A stretch of DNA of 64,000 nt from Conyzicola nivalis_A (lineage in GTDB: Bacteria > Actinomycetota > Actinomycetes > Actinomycetales > Microbacteriaceae), in the NCBI RefSeq assembly GCF_040548875.1, contig NZ_JBEPSJ010000004.1, positions 299,684-363,683 on the forward strand, given 5' to 3'. The position numbers were made by a program, and so were the translations under genes. How positions within the stretch are numbered: position 1 is the first letter of the stretch; the number at the start of each line of letters is the position of its first letter. Positions 52,957 to 62,006 of this stretch are shown here, piece after piece. Under the pieces are notes generated by a model that saw only the letters and a list, made by a program, of their open reading frames with translations, had not been told where the DNA came from and searched no databases.

Positions 52957-54233
52957 TTCGCGACCAGCCGGTCCTGCAGCCCCCAGGTCTGACCGTAGCC
53001 CCCGTCGTCGACGGGGCGGGCCATGAGCTCGAGGAACGGTGCGGCGTCGAAGGCCTCGGGACCGAGGACTCCGCGGCCGCTCCAGACGCCGGTCGCGAGC
53101 AGCTCGAGCGCGATCACGGAGTTGAGGGCCGTCTGCCAGACGACGCACTGGCTCTCGTACTCGGCCATCGTCCACTCGTTGTCGGCGACGTGGTACAGGT
53201 AGACCTCGCGAGGGGCGCCGTCCCGGCCGGTTCCGGTGACCCACACCCCGGCGCAGGTCTTGCCGGTCATCCGCGGTCCGATCGACGCGGGGTCGGGCAG
53301 GCCCGCCGCGACCACGTCGCGCGGCGCGACCCGCACTGGGCCGTCGGCGCTGCGCACGGCGAGAGGCTCGGTCTTGTCGAGGCCGAGCTGGTGCAGGGTC
53401 TTCAGGATTCCGATGAACTCGTTGCCGAGCCCGTACTTGAACGTGACGCGTTTCGCGTCGATCCAGCGGGGCATCAGCAGCACCTCCTCGTGCTCCACGT
53501 TGACGCACTCGACCGGGCCGATGCCGTCGGGAAAGTCGAATACCTCCGGCTCGCTGAACGGCGCCGTTGTGAACCAGCCGCGGTCCTTCTCCCAGATCAC
53601 CGGCGGGTTGAGGCACTCCTCGATGGTCGTCCAGATCGAGAAGGAGGGAGCGAAGATCTCGTTGCCCGCCTCGTCGCGCACGACGAGGTTGGCACCGTCG
53701 CGAGTGCCGAGCTCGTCGATCTCGGAGAACAGGTGGTCGGCGGCGTAGCGCGCGAACACGTCGCTGAGCCCGGGCTCGACGCCCATTCCGACGAGCGCGA
53801 GCCGCCCCTCGGTCTCCCAGTCGGGCGCCTGCGCGAACTGGTCGTCGCCGAGCTTCACCCCGGTCTGCTCGTGCGGGAAGGTGTGGTGCGGTTCCGAGAG
53901 GCTCATCGCCATGTCGAGATAGTCGGCTCCCGCCGCGAGGGCTCCGGCGAAGATCGTGGGCACGAACTTGGGCTCGACAGCGTTCATGACGTGCGTCGCG
54001 CCGTGCTCCCGGGCGAGGGCGGTGACGTTGTCGGGGTCGGACGCGTCGATGCGCGCGGCCACGAACCGGGACGACACGGCGACGCCGTGCCGGGCGGCGA
54101 TCCAGCTGACGGCGCTCTGCGCACGGGCCAGGTCGTAGTCGCTCACCACGATCAGTTCGTAGAACGATCGGCGGGCCGCGATCTTCGCTATCGCGTTGCC
54201 GACACCGCCGGCACCCACGAGCAGAATTCTCAT
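52953..54233 (-). CDS. Saccharopine dehydrogenase-family oxidoreductase
   Basis: A 426-residue NAD(P)-dependent enzyme: Rossmann motif MRILLVGAGGVGNAIAKIAA, then VVSDYDLARAQSAV and VMNAVEPKFVPTIFAGALAA, GADYLDMAMSLSEPHHTF and the C-terminal catalytic domain (GVGVEPGLSDVFARYAADHL-like segment). Family members include saccharopine and carboxynorspermidine dehydrogenases; the substrate is not determinable. TACCTT ends eight bases before the ATG, a nearly leaderless start. Followed by tetR and menC in one operon. Confidence 0.9.
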   Translation of the reverse strand: MRILLVGAGGVGNAIAKIAARRSFYELIVVSDYDLARAQSAVSWIAARHGVAVSSRFVAARIDASDPDNVTALAREHGATHVMNAVEPKFVPTIFAGALAAGADYLDMAMSLSEPHHTFPHEQTGVKLGDDQFAQAPDWETEGRLALVGMGVEPGLSDVFARYAADHLFSEIDELGTRDGANLVVRDEAGNEIFAPSFSIWTTIEECLNPPVIWEKDRGWFTTAPFSEPEVFDFPDGIGPVECVNVEHEEVLLMPRWIDAKRVTFKYGLGNEFIGILKTLHQLGLDKTEPLAVRSADGPVRVAPRDVVAAGLPDPASIGPRMTGKTCAGVWVTGTGRDGAPREVYLYHVADNEWTMAEYESQCVVWQTALNSVIALELLATGVWSGRGVLGPEAFDAAPFLELMARPVDDGGYGQTWGLQDRLVAK

Positions 54234-54251
54234 AGCAAAGAAGGTACCGCG

Positions 54252-54893
54252 TCAGCCCTGAGTTTCCCGCCGAAGCTTGTGCGCGAGGGGGGCCCAGACT
54301 ATGAGGGCCACGGCGACGCCGACGAGCACCCCGCCGACGGTGTCGCTGACCCAGTGCACGCCGAGATACGTGCGGCTCAGCATCATCAGAATCACGTAGC
54401 AGGCGCCCGCGACCCAGACCCAGGCGCGCCAGAAGATCAGGCCGAGGCAGACCGCGAGCGTCGCGGCGTTCGCGGCGTGGCCGGAGGGGAACGAGCCGAA
54501 GTCGGAGACGACGAGCATCTCCTCGGGGCGCGGCCGCCCGACGACGCCCTTGAGCAGCTGCACGAGCAGCGCGCTGGCGACGCTCGAGACGGCGAGGAAG
54601 AGCGCGCTCCAGAACCACCGCCGCACGCACAGCGCGATGGCGATCGCGGCGGGCAGCGCGAAGGCGAACCATCCCCCTCCGAGGAAGTTCATCACGAGCG
54701 ACGGCACCTCCCAGAACGGGTTGCGGTGCTCGAGGATCTCCTCCATCCACTCGAGGTCGCCCTCGAACGGCGTGTTGCCGCGCACCGCGATGATGGCGCC
54801 GAGGCTCGCGGCGAGCAGGATCGCGACGACTCCGCTCACCAGCGGCCAGCGCCGCGAGACGCGCTGTACTACGGGATGTTCGGTGTCGGTCAC
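54252..54893 (-). CDS. PAP2-family membrane phosphatase
   Basis: A 213-residue membrane phosphatase from GTG 54893 (GTGA overlap with the upstream stop). The phosphatase signature is KGVVGRPRPE (KxxxxxxRP), FPSGHAANAATLAV (PSGH) and SRTYLGVHWVSDTVGGVLVG (SRxxxxxHxxxD), between about six helices. Substrates are lipid phosphates such as undecaprenyl pyrophosphate or phosphatidic acid. It is the third gene after a sensor kinase and its kinase-like partner. Confidence 0.94.
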   Translation of the reverse strand: MTDTEHPVVQRVSRRWPLVSGVVAILLAASLGAIIAVRGNTPFEGDLEWMEEILEHRNPFWEVPSLVMNFLGGGWFAFALPAAIAIALCVRRWFWSALFLAVSSVASALLVQLLKGVVGRPRPEEMLVVSDFGSFPSGHAANAATLAVCLGLIFWRAWVWVAGACYVILMMLSRTYLGVHWVSDTVGGVLVGVAVALIVWAPLAHKLRRETQG

Positions 54894-56020
54894 GGATTAC
54901 CCCGGGTCTCGTTCGGCTGGAAGGTCAGGCGCAGGGTGAGCATGCCGCGCTCCACCCGCCAGTCCACGCTATCGAAGATGCTACGGCCCACGGCGATGTA
55001 GGGGGCCAGTTGCACGCGGGGGTTGTGCTCGGGGGCGCACGGCACCGAGAGTGTGCAGGTCGCGTGAGACCCCTCGGCGTGCAGCGTCAGGCGCATCCGC
55101 TCGGCCGTCAGCCCGTCGTCTCGGCGCATGTGTCCGACCATGGCGCGCACATACCCACGCTCGGCCTCGCCCATGCCGTCTGCGACGTGCTGAGGGTCGC
55201 GCACGTCGCGCACGAGCCGCATGAGCCAGCTGCGCTCCGCGTCGATGACCATGAGCATGCGCAGCTCGCGGGCGAGCACGCGGGCGCGGTCGCCGTCGGC
55301 GGCGGTGAGCTGCGGGTGGCGCACGACGCCCTCGAGAAAGGGGAACACCTGCTCGGAGAGGTGCACGAGGTGGCTGGCCCTGGCGGTGTCCGTCCGACCT
55401 GCGCCGTCGCCGTCGCCAGACACGGATGCCTCGGGTCGGCCGTGCGCGGACCGCCATTCGAGCAGGCTGCCGACCAGGCTGCGTGAGAACGTGCTCGCGG
55501 CCGCGCCGGCGGCGAGAACGGGCACCGCGGCGAGGATGCCGAAGACGGGGGCGGGCACGTCGGCGACGAAGGTGTGCGCCTGGGCGACGGCGAGGCCGCC
55601 GATCACCGCGGAGCAGACGACCGCGCAGACCATGATCTCCCAGCCCGGCCGGTAGGAGCCGAACATCAGGGTGAGGATGGCGAGCGCGACCGCCCCCCAG
55701 TCGTCGCGCACCACCTCGTTGCTGCCCCACTGGGCGAGTGAGTTGAGCAGGATCGCCAGCAGCGCGAGCAGGCACACGGTCGCGTGGGCGCGGAGCGGGA
55801 AGGGTGCCCGGAAGGGGCTCGACGCCCGGATGAAGAACACCCCCGCCGCGGCGAGCGCCAGCAGCCCGGCGATCTCGAGCGGCGGGGAGGAGACCTGCGA
55901 CGCAGAGGTGATGCTCATCGAGACCGACACGAGGAGGGAGACGGCGACCGCTCCGATCACGAACGGGCGGGCGGTGAGGCCGCCGAGCGGGTCGAGTCGC
56001 TGCGCGGTGTCGTTCCTCAC
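54890..56020 (-). CDS. Kinase-like membrane protein, paralogue of the 23560-24723 protein
   Basis: A 376-residue protein from GTG 56020 (GTGA overlap). Same layout as the protein at 23560-24723: the opening RLDPLGGLTARP against QLDPLAALMSRP, helices, the shared DDWG and YRP between them, then a kinase-shaped cytoplasmic part (LVHLSEQVFPFLEGVVRH, RARVLARELRMLMVIDAERS, VQLAPYIAVGRSIFDSVDW) without a phosphoacceptor His or clear ATP-binding boxes. The shared LAPxIAVxRxxF core near the end marks them as one family. Likely a regulatory partner of the adjacent kinase. No response regulator follows. Confidence 0.8.
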   Translation of the reverse strand: MRNDTAQRLDPLGGLTARPFVIGAVAVSLLVSVSMSITSASQVSSPPLEIAGLLALAAAGVFFIRASSPFRAPFPLRAHATVCLLALLAILLNSLAQWGSNEVVRDDWGAVALAILTLMFGSYRPGWEIMVCAVVCSAVIGGLAVAQAHTFVADVPAPVFGILAAVPVLAAGAAASTFSRSLVGSLLEWRSAHGRPEASVSGDGDGAGRTDTARASHLVHLSEQVFPFLEGVVRHPQLTAADGDRARVLARELRMLMVIDAERSWLMRLVRDVRDPQHVADGMGEAERGYVRAMVGHMRRDDGLTAERMRLTLHAEGSHATCTLSVPCAPEHNPRVQLAPYIAVGRSIFDSVDWRVERGMLTLRLTFQPNETRGNP

Positions 56021-57186
56021 GAGCGTGGCACCATGAGCGAGACCGCGGTGCCGGCACCCGGCGCGCTCCAGACCTGGACGGAGCCGCCGACATCGGCGAT
56101 GCGCCCGCGCACGGAGTGCCGGAGTCCGAGCCGGTCGGAGTGCAGCTCTGCCTCGACGAACCCGACGCCGAAGTCGACGACCATGACGCACACGGCGTCG
56201 TCGGTCGACACGATGGTGAGCTCCGCGGAGTCGGTGCGCGCGTGCGCCACGACGTTGGTCAGACACTGCAGCACCGCGAGGCCCAGCGCGACCGAGGTGC
56301 GCGCGTCGAGCGACTCGACCGCGGCGACCTCGCCGGCAACCGACACGTCGAGGCCGAGCGCGCGCGCCTCCTCGACGGCCGCCGCCACGTCGCCGCCCAG
56401 GACGTCGGCCGCCACCTCCCCCGCGTGCTCGTCGTCGACCCTGCGCATAGCGAGACTGCGCGCTATCTGGGCGCGCGCCCGATCCGGCAGGGCGCCGGGG
56501 GCGACGGTCGCGACGACGGCCAGCTCGTTGAGGATCGTGTCGTGCACGAGCGCGGAGGAGAGGTGTTCGGCACGAGCGAGCTCCGTCGCATCGCGGTCCT
56601 GCTGCTCGGCCAGTGCGATCAGCGGCTCGCTCGCCCTGGTGCGCTTCCGACTGACGCGCAACAGGCCGATGATGAGAAAAAGCAGCGCCGCGCACGCGAG
56701 CACCGGCACGTCGACCCCGTAGGAGTGCCCCGACGCGATCGACAGGTAGGCCACCGGGAGCTCGGCGATGGCGAGGGCGACTGCGACCCCGACGAGACCC
56801 GAGTAGTACCTTCCCACGACGGCGCCGAAGACGACGATCGCGACCTTCGGAAGCGACAGCAGGATCGAGTCGCTCGAGTCGAAAGACCTGAGGTTGGGCA
56901 GCAGGACGCTGGCGTAGACGGTGATGGCGACGAGCGCGATGCCGGCGGCGGCGATCACCAGCCAGGCCCTGTGCTCCCCCGCTACAGCGACCAGAATGCC
57001 GGACACGGCGATCATGGCGATGGCCACGAAGACGAGCCAGGCCCTGGCGGTGCCGCGATCGGCCTGGATCAGGGCGAGGCTCACGAAGACCGCGGCGAGA
57101 CACACCGTTCCGAACCAGAACGAGCCCCTCGCCAGCGCGAGATTGGTGGTCTTTGCCGCCAACGCATTGGGGAAGACGAGAGACAT
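56017..57186 (-). CDS. Sensor histidine kinase, paralogue of the 24720-25931 kinase
   Basis: A 389-residue membrane kinase with about seven hydrophobic segments in the first 190 residues. Phosphoacceptor helix SSALVHDTILNELAVVATVA, N box VLQCLTNVVAHARTDSAEL, G1 VMVVDFGVGFVEAE, then LHSDRLGLRHSVRGRIADVG and WSAPGAGTAVSLMVP closely match the kinase at 24720-25931 (SVDRLGLRQSVRKRIESVDG, WSTPGTGTSILIRLP). AAAGGG precedes the ATG. It heads an operon with the kinase-like partner and PAP2 phosphatase and has no response regulator of its own. Confidence 0.9.
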   Translation of the reverse strand: MSLVFPNALAAKTTNLALARGSFWFGTVCLAAVFVSLALIQADRGTARAWLVFVAIAMIAVSGILVAVAGEHRAWLVIAAAGIALVAITVYASVLLPNLRSFDSSDSILLSLPKVAIVVFGAVVGRYYSGLVGVAVALAIAELPVAYLSIASGHSYGVDVPVLACAALLFLIIGLLRVSRKRTRASEPLIALAEQQDRDATELARAEHLSSALVHDTILNELAVVATVAPGALPDRARAQIARSLAMRRVDDEHAGEVAADVLGGDVAAAVEEARALGLDVSVAGEVAAVESLDARTSVALGLAVLQCLTNVVAHARTDSAELTIVSTDDAVCVMVVDFGVGFVEAELHSDRLGLRHSVRGRIADVGGSVQVWSAPGAGTAVSLMVPRS

Positions 57187-57247
57187 GTCGGCCCTTTCTT
57201 AGCCATCAGACTAACGGCGCGACCGGCCTTTATCGAGCAGTTGTCAC

Positions 57248-58477
57248 TCAGTGCACGAGCGCGGGTACCGTACGCGGCCGCACGACGAGCCACATCACCG
57301 CGAGCGACACGGAGGCGGTGATCGCCATGGTGGCGCCCATAGGCACGGCGTTGTGGATTCCGAAGGTGCCGACGATGGGCGAGATCAGGCCCGCGAAGCC
57401 GAAGTTCACCGCGCCCATCACGGAGGCGGCGGTGGCCGCCTCGCCGCCGTGACCGGCGAGGGCGAGCACCTGCTGGCAGGGGAACGCGAATCCGCAGGAG
57501 GTGATGAAGAAGAACAGCGGCACGACGACGCCGAGCAGGCCGACACCCGCGAGGTCGAGCACCACGATCATCATCGCAGAGACCAGCATCCCGCCGATGG
57601 CGCCGAGCAGGATCCACTGCGGGCCGACGAACTTCGCCAGGCGCGAGCTCGCCTGCACGCCGACGACGATGCCCACCGAGTTGATGGCGAAGAGCAGCCC
57701 GAACTGCTGGGCGTCGAGGCCGTAGATGTCCTGGAACAGGAACGACGACGCCGACAGGTACGCGAACAACCCGGAGAAGGTCATGCCGGCGATGAGGGTG
57801 ACGCCCACGAACACCCGGTCGCTGAACAGCGCCTTGTAGCGCTCGCCCACCGAGCTGTGGCCGCGGTCCTCGCGTCGGGCCACGGGGAGCGTCTCGACGA
57901 GGAAGAAGACGGCGGCGAGGATCGCGAAGATGCCGTAGCCGGCGAGGAACCAGAAGATCCCACGCCAGTCGAGCACGAGGAGCAGCTGAGAGCCGATGAG
58001 CGGAGCGAGGATGGGTGCCAGCCCGCTGACGAGGGCGAGTCGGGAGAGCATGCGCACGAGCGGCAGCCCGCCGAACAGGTCGCGCACCATGGCCATCGCC
58101 ACGACACCGCCGCCGGCAGCGCCGACGCCCTGGAGCACCCGGAACACCGCCACCCACATCACGTCGGGGGCGAGTGCGACGCCGAAGCTCGCCACGATGT
58201 GCAGGCCAGTGGCGATGATGAGCGGCATGCGGCGTCCCACCTTGTCGCTCCACGGACCGACCAGCAGCTGGCCGAGCGCGAACCCGATGGTCGTCGCGGT
58301 GAGGGTGAGCTGGATCGCCGTCGCCGAGACCCCGAGCTCCGACGCGAGCGAGGGGAATGCGGGCAGGTACAGGTCGATGGTGAAGGGGCCGAGGGCGGTG
58401 AGCGCGCCGAGCACGATGACGTAGACGAACTTCTGGCGGGCCGACAGGGAGTCGCCCGGGTGTACAACGGTGGTCAA
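57248..58477 (-). CDS. Bcr/CflA-family drug-resistance MFS transporter
   Basis: A 409-residue efflux transporter with 12 predicted helices. Family signatures: ALTALGPFTIDLYLPAFPSL in helix 1, ATTIGFALGQLLVGPWSDKV with the MFS loop 2-3 motif GPWSDKVGRRMPL, and RVLQGVGAAGGGVVAMAMVR in helix 4. Members export bicyclomycin, chloramphenicol or sulphonamides. The start codon is TTG, with AGGAA at long spacing; no better start is in frame nearby. Confidence 0.92.
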   Translation of the reverse strand: MTTVVHPGDSLSARQKFVYVIVLGALTALGPFTIDLYLPAFPSLASELGVSATAIQLTLTATTIGFALGQLLVGPWSDKVGRRMPLIIATGLHIVASFGVALAPDVMWVAVFRVLQGVGAAGGGVVAMAMVRDLFGGLPLVRMLSRLALVSGLAPILAPLIGSQLLLVLDWRGIFWFLAGYGIFAILAAVFFLVETLPVARREDRGHSSVGERYKALFSDRVFVGVTLIAGMTFSGLFAYLSASSFLFQDIYGLDAQQFGLLFAINSVGIVVGVQASSRLAKFVGPQWILLGAIGGMLVSAMMIVVLDLAGVGLLGVVVPLFFFITSCGFAFPCQQVLALAGHGGEAATAASVMGAVNFGFAGLISPIVGTFGIHNAVPMGATMAITASVSLAVMWLVVRPRTVPALVH

Positions 58478-58622
58478 GAGAGAGGTGTTCCTAGCAACGA
58501 ATGCGAGCGAGGCAGAGCGCTCATGGCCGCACCCGGGTCGGCGCGCGGCGGTCGTGGGCCAGCTGCGCCGCGAACCCCGCCGACCAGCCTATAACCCCGC
58601 TCCGACGTCGTGGGGCAATCGG

Positions 58623-59651
58623 TTACCGGGACCGCGGGAGGGGCGGCGGCGCGGTCGACGCGCGGGCGACGAGGCGCGGGGGTGTCGTCGCCTCCGGGGC
58701 ATCCACACTGTCGATCAGCCGCAGCAGCCGCTCCACCAGGACGCGTCCCTGCTGGGCGTAGTCGACGCGAACGGTGGTGAGCGGCGGCCGGTAGAAGGCC
58801 GACTCGGGGATGTCGTCGAAACCGGTGACGCTCATGTCGCGGGGTACCGCGACACCGCGCTGTTCGAGGGCGAGGAGGGCGCCGAGCGCCATCTGGTCGT
58901 TGGCAGCGATCACAGCGGTCACGCCTACATCGAGCGGCATTCGCGTCGCGGCCGCGTGGCCCGAGGCGGCGCTCCAGTCGCCGTGGATGCTGCCCAGCGA
59001 GACCACGCCGTGGTGGGCGAGGGCGTCTTCGTAGGCGGTGACCCGGTTGCGCGACGCCACCCAGTCGGGCGGGCCGGACAGGTGGAAGAAACGACGGTGC
59101 CCGAGGCCCACGAGGTGCTCGACGACGAGCTCCAGCCCCGGCCGGTTTATCCCGTCCGGAGGCGAGTCGTGGGCGTCCTCCCGCTCGGACTCGGTGATCA
59201 CGGGCACGTTGAACGGCACGGCCGCGATCTTCTCGGCGATGAGGTCGACGGGCGCGAACGCGAGGATACCGGCGACGTCCTGCTGGCCGAGCTGGCCGAG
59301 CGCGCGGTCGACGGCTCCATCGTCGCTCGGGTCGAGGTTGACGATGTCGAGCAGGTAACCGGCGGCCCGCGCCCGCTCGCTGGCGCCCTGGATCGTCTTG
59401 CTCGGGCCCACCTCGGTGAGCTCGTAGACCAGCGCGCCGATGCGGTGCGAGCGGCTCGTGGCGAGCGACTTCGCCGCCAGGTTGGGGCGGTAGTTCAGCT
59501 CGGCCAGCGCCTCCTCGACGCGCTGCCGGGTGCTGTCGCGGAAGCCTTGGTGCCCCCGCAGGTAGAGCGACACGGTCTGATGGGAGACCCCGGCGACCCT
59601 GGCCACGTCGTAGATCGTGGCCGGCCGGGCGGTCGGAGGTACGCCGGTCAC
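58623..59651 (-). CDS. LacI-family regulator of the alpha-xyloside locus
   Basis: A 342-residue repressor from GTG 59651 with AAGGGGGG upstream. Helix-turn-helix PATIYDVARVAGVSHQTVSL then YLRGHQGFRDSTRQRVEEAL, hinge NLAAKSLATSRSHRIGALVY, and the effector domain ending SVTGFDDIPESAFYRPPLTT. It is 60 bases downstream of the GH31 gene on the same strand and probably controls that operon. No operator could be placed because the region upstream of the operon is lost in the C/G tract. Confidence 0.93.
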   Translation of the reverse strand: MTGVPPTARPATIYDVARVAGVSHQTVSLYLRGHQGFRDSTRQRVEEALAELNYRPNLAAKSLATSRSHRIGALVYELTEVGPSKTIQGASERARAAGYLLDIVNLDPSDDGAVDRALGQLGQQDVAGILAFAPVDLIAEKIAAVPFNVPVITESEREDAHDSPPDGINRPGLELVVEHLVGLGHRRFFHLSGPPDWVASRNRVTAYEDALAHHGVVSLGSIHGDWSAASGHAAATRMPLDVGVTAVIAANDQMALGALLALEQRGVAVPRDMSVTGFDDIPESAFYRPPLTTVRVDYAQQGRVLVERLLRLIDSVDAPEATTPPRLVARASTAPPPLPRSR

Positions 59652-59711
59652 AACGCCCCCCTTCCGCCTATGCCGCTGCTTCTCGTGCCACCATATCCCG
59701 CCGGCCGAGGG

Positions 59712-62006
59712 TCACAGGGCAACCTCCGCGCGCCCGGCGGCCGCCGCGACGGTCGCCCCGCCGACGACGCTCACCGTGAAGTCGGCGACGTCGTCGGAGG
59801 TGACGATGGCGATGCCGCCCCGGCGAACGACGCTGAAGACCGCGGATGCGCCCTCCGGTGTCGTCACGACGACCTCGCGGCGATCGTCGCCCGTCGTGGG
59901 ATACAGCCTCAGGGTCAGTCCGTCGAGGTAGTCGTAGTCGGGCCGGTCGTCGCGCGCGCCGACGGCGAGCGCGGCGCCGTCGCGAACGTAGAGCGGGAGG
60001 GTGTCGAACCCGTGGGTCTCGGTGCGCCAGCCGGGGCCGGTGACGGTCTCGCCCGTGAAGTAGTCGGTCCACAGGCCGGCGGGCAGGTAGAACTCGACCG
60101 TCCCCTCGGCGGAGAACACGGGGGCGACGAGCAGGTCGGGGCCGAACATGTACTGCCGGTCGAGGTGGCCGACGGCGGGGTCGTCGGCGAACTCGAGCTG
60201 CATCGGCCGCAGCACGGGGGTTCCGTGCGTCGTCGCCTCGGTGCCGGCGGCGTAGAGGTAGGGCATCAGCGAGAGCTTGAGCTTCGTGAAGATGCGGGTG
60301 ACGTCGACCGCCTCCTCGTCGAACTTCCACGGCACCCGGTACGAGTCGCTGCCGTGGAAGCGGCTGTGGCTCGAGAGCAGGCCGAACGCGGTCCACCGCT
60401 TGAAGACGCCCGCGTCGGGCTCGCCCTCGAAGCCGCCGATGTCGTGGCTCCAGAACGCGAACCCGCTGAGAGCGATCGAGAGACCCCCGCGCAGGGTCTC
60501 CGCCATCGACTCGTAGCTCGACGTGGAGTCTCCGCCCCAGTGCACGGGCATGGTCTGGCCTCCCACCGTCGCCGACCGGGCGAACAGCACCGCCTCCCCC
60601 TCGCCGCGCTCCTCGACCAACAGGTCGAAGACCGCCCGGTTGTAGAGCTGGGTGTACCAGTTGTGCATCCGCTCCGGGCTGGCGCCGTCGAAGTAGTCGA
60701 CGCCGACCGGGATGCGCTCGCCGAAGTCGGTTTTGAACGCGTCGACGCCCTGCCCGAGCAGCACCCGCAGCTTGTCCTGATACCACCGGGTCGCGTCGGG
60801 GTTCGTGAAGTCGACGAGCGCCATGCCCGCCTGCCAGAGGTCCCACTGCCACACGTCGCCGTCGGGCTTGCGCACCAGGTAGCCGGCGGCGGCCGCCTCG
60901 GCGAACAGCGGCGAGCGCTGGCCGATGTACGGGTTGATCCAGACGCAGACCTTCAGGCCGCGGTCGTGCAGCCTCCGCAGCAAGCCGACCGGGTCGGGGA
61001 AGACGCGGGCGTCCCACTCGAAGTCGCTCCAATTGAACTCGCGCATCCAGAAACAGTCGAAGTGGAAGACGCTGAGCGGCAGGTCGCGCTCGGCCATGCC
61101 GTCGATGAAGCTCGTCACAGTGGCCTCGTCGTAGTCGGTGGTGAAGCTCGTCGAGAGCCACAGGCCGTACGACCAGGCGGGCAAGGACGCCGGCCGGCCG
61201 GTGAGCTGCGTGTACCGGTCGAGGATCTGCCGCGGGTCGTCGCCCGCGATGACGAAGTACTCGAGGGCCTCCCCCGCGACCGAGAACTGCACCCGCTCGA
61301 CCGCCTCCGAACCGACCTCGAACGAGACGTGGCCCGGGTCGTTGACCAGCACCCCGTAGCCGCGGTTGGTCAGGTAGAACGGCACACTCTTGTAGGCCTG
61401 CTCGCTCGAGGTGCCGCCGTCGGCGTTCCAGATGTCGACGCTCTGGCCGTTCTTCACCACCGGGCCGAAGCGCTCGCCGAGGCCGTAGACCAGCTCGCCC
61501 ACCCCGAGAGCGAGCTGTTCGTGCACGTAGGCGGACGCCCTGCCGGCGCCGACCGGCCCGGCGTCGACGAAGGCGTCGGGTGCGACGCCGACGTAGCCGA
61601 CCGAGCGGTGGCCGCTCGAGGTGAGCACCCGTCCGCCGGACTCGAAGCTCAGGTTCCACGGGGCGCCCTGGCCGACTCTGGCGGTGAGGTCGCCGCTCGT
61701 GAGCGTGCCGCCGTCGGCGTCGACGGAGACGACGCCGTGCCCGGTCTCGGCCCCGACGAGGTCGAACCCGCCGCGGGTCGCCGCGCCCTGGAAGTGCTCG
61801 ATCCTCACGCCGATGACCCCGGGCAGCGGCGAGCTCAACGTCACCGTCATCGTCGGCCGGTTGAGGGTGGTGCCCCGCGTGGCGATCACGGCGGTGGGTG
61901 CCGTGACGGTGATCCGCCCCTCGCCGGGCACGATGTCGTAGGCCTCCTGCGCGTAGAGCGCGGTGACGCCGGGGCGCATCTGCCAGAAGCCGTCGGTGAA
62001 TTTCAT
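59712..62006 (-). CDS. Alpha-xylosidase, glycoside hydrolase family 31 (YicI-like)
   Basis: A 764-residue cytoplasmic enzyme; the length and residue positions follow E. coli YicI. Landmarks: MKFTDGFWQMRPGVTALYAQ, FHFDCFWMREFNWSDFEWD, nucleophile Asp427 in DAFKTDFGERIP and acid/base Asp493 in VHWGGDSTSSYESM, then LHRH-type domain with SHDIGGFEGEPDAGVFKRW. The aromatic FDCFWM segment favours alpha-xyloside over alpha-glucoside substrates. The ATG overlaps the permease stop (TAATG). It probably trims alpha-xylose from imported isoprimeverose or xyloglucan fragments. Confidence 0.95.
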   Translation of the reverse strand: MKFTDGFWQMRPGVTALYAQEAYDIVPGEGRITVTAPTAVIATRGTTLNRPTMTVTLSSPLPGVIGVRIEHFQGAATRGGFDLVGAETGHGVVSVDADGGTLTSGDLTARVGQGAPWNLSFESGGRVLTSSGHRSVGYVGVAPDAFVDAGPVGAGRASAYVHEQLALGVGELVYGLGERFGPVVKNGQSVDIWNADGGTSSEQAYKSVPFYLTNRGYGVLVNDPGHVSFEVGSEAVERVQFSVAGEALEYFVIAGDDPRQILDRYTQLTGRPASLPAWSYGLWLSTSFTTDYDEATVTSFIDGMAERDLPLSVFHFDCFWMREFNWSDFEWDARVFPDPVGLLRRLHDRGLKVCVWINPYIGQRSPLFAEAAAAGYLVRKPDGDVWQWDLWQAGMALVDFTNPDATRWYQDKLRVLLGQGVDAFKTDFGERIPVGVDYFDGASPERMHNWYTQLYNRAVFDLLVEERGEGEAVLFARSATVGGQTMPVHWGGDSTSSYESMAETLRGGLSIALSGFAFWSHDIGGFEGEPDAGVFKRWTAFGLLSSHSRFHGSDSYRVPWKFDEEAVDVTRIFTKLKLSLMPYLYAAGTEATTHGTPVLRPMQLEFADDPAVGHLDRQYMFGPDLLVAPVFSAEGTVEFYLPAGLWTDYFTGETVTGPGWRTETHGFDTLPLYVRDGAALAVGARDDRPDYDYLDGLTLRLYPTTGDDRREVVVTTPEGASAVFSVVRRGGIAIVTSDDVADFTVSVVGGATVAAAAGRAEVAL

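Noticed and set aside
52957..54750. Long extension of the tetR frame upstream
   Set aside because: It is the shadow of the saccharopine-dehydrogenase-like gene and PAP2; the GTGA junction marks the true start.
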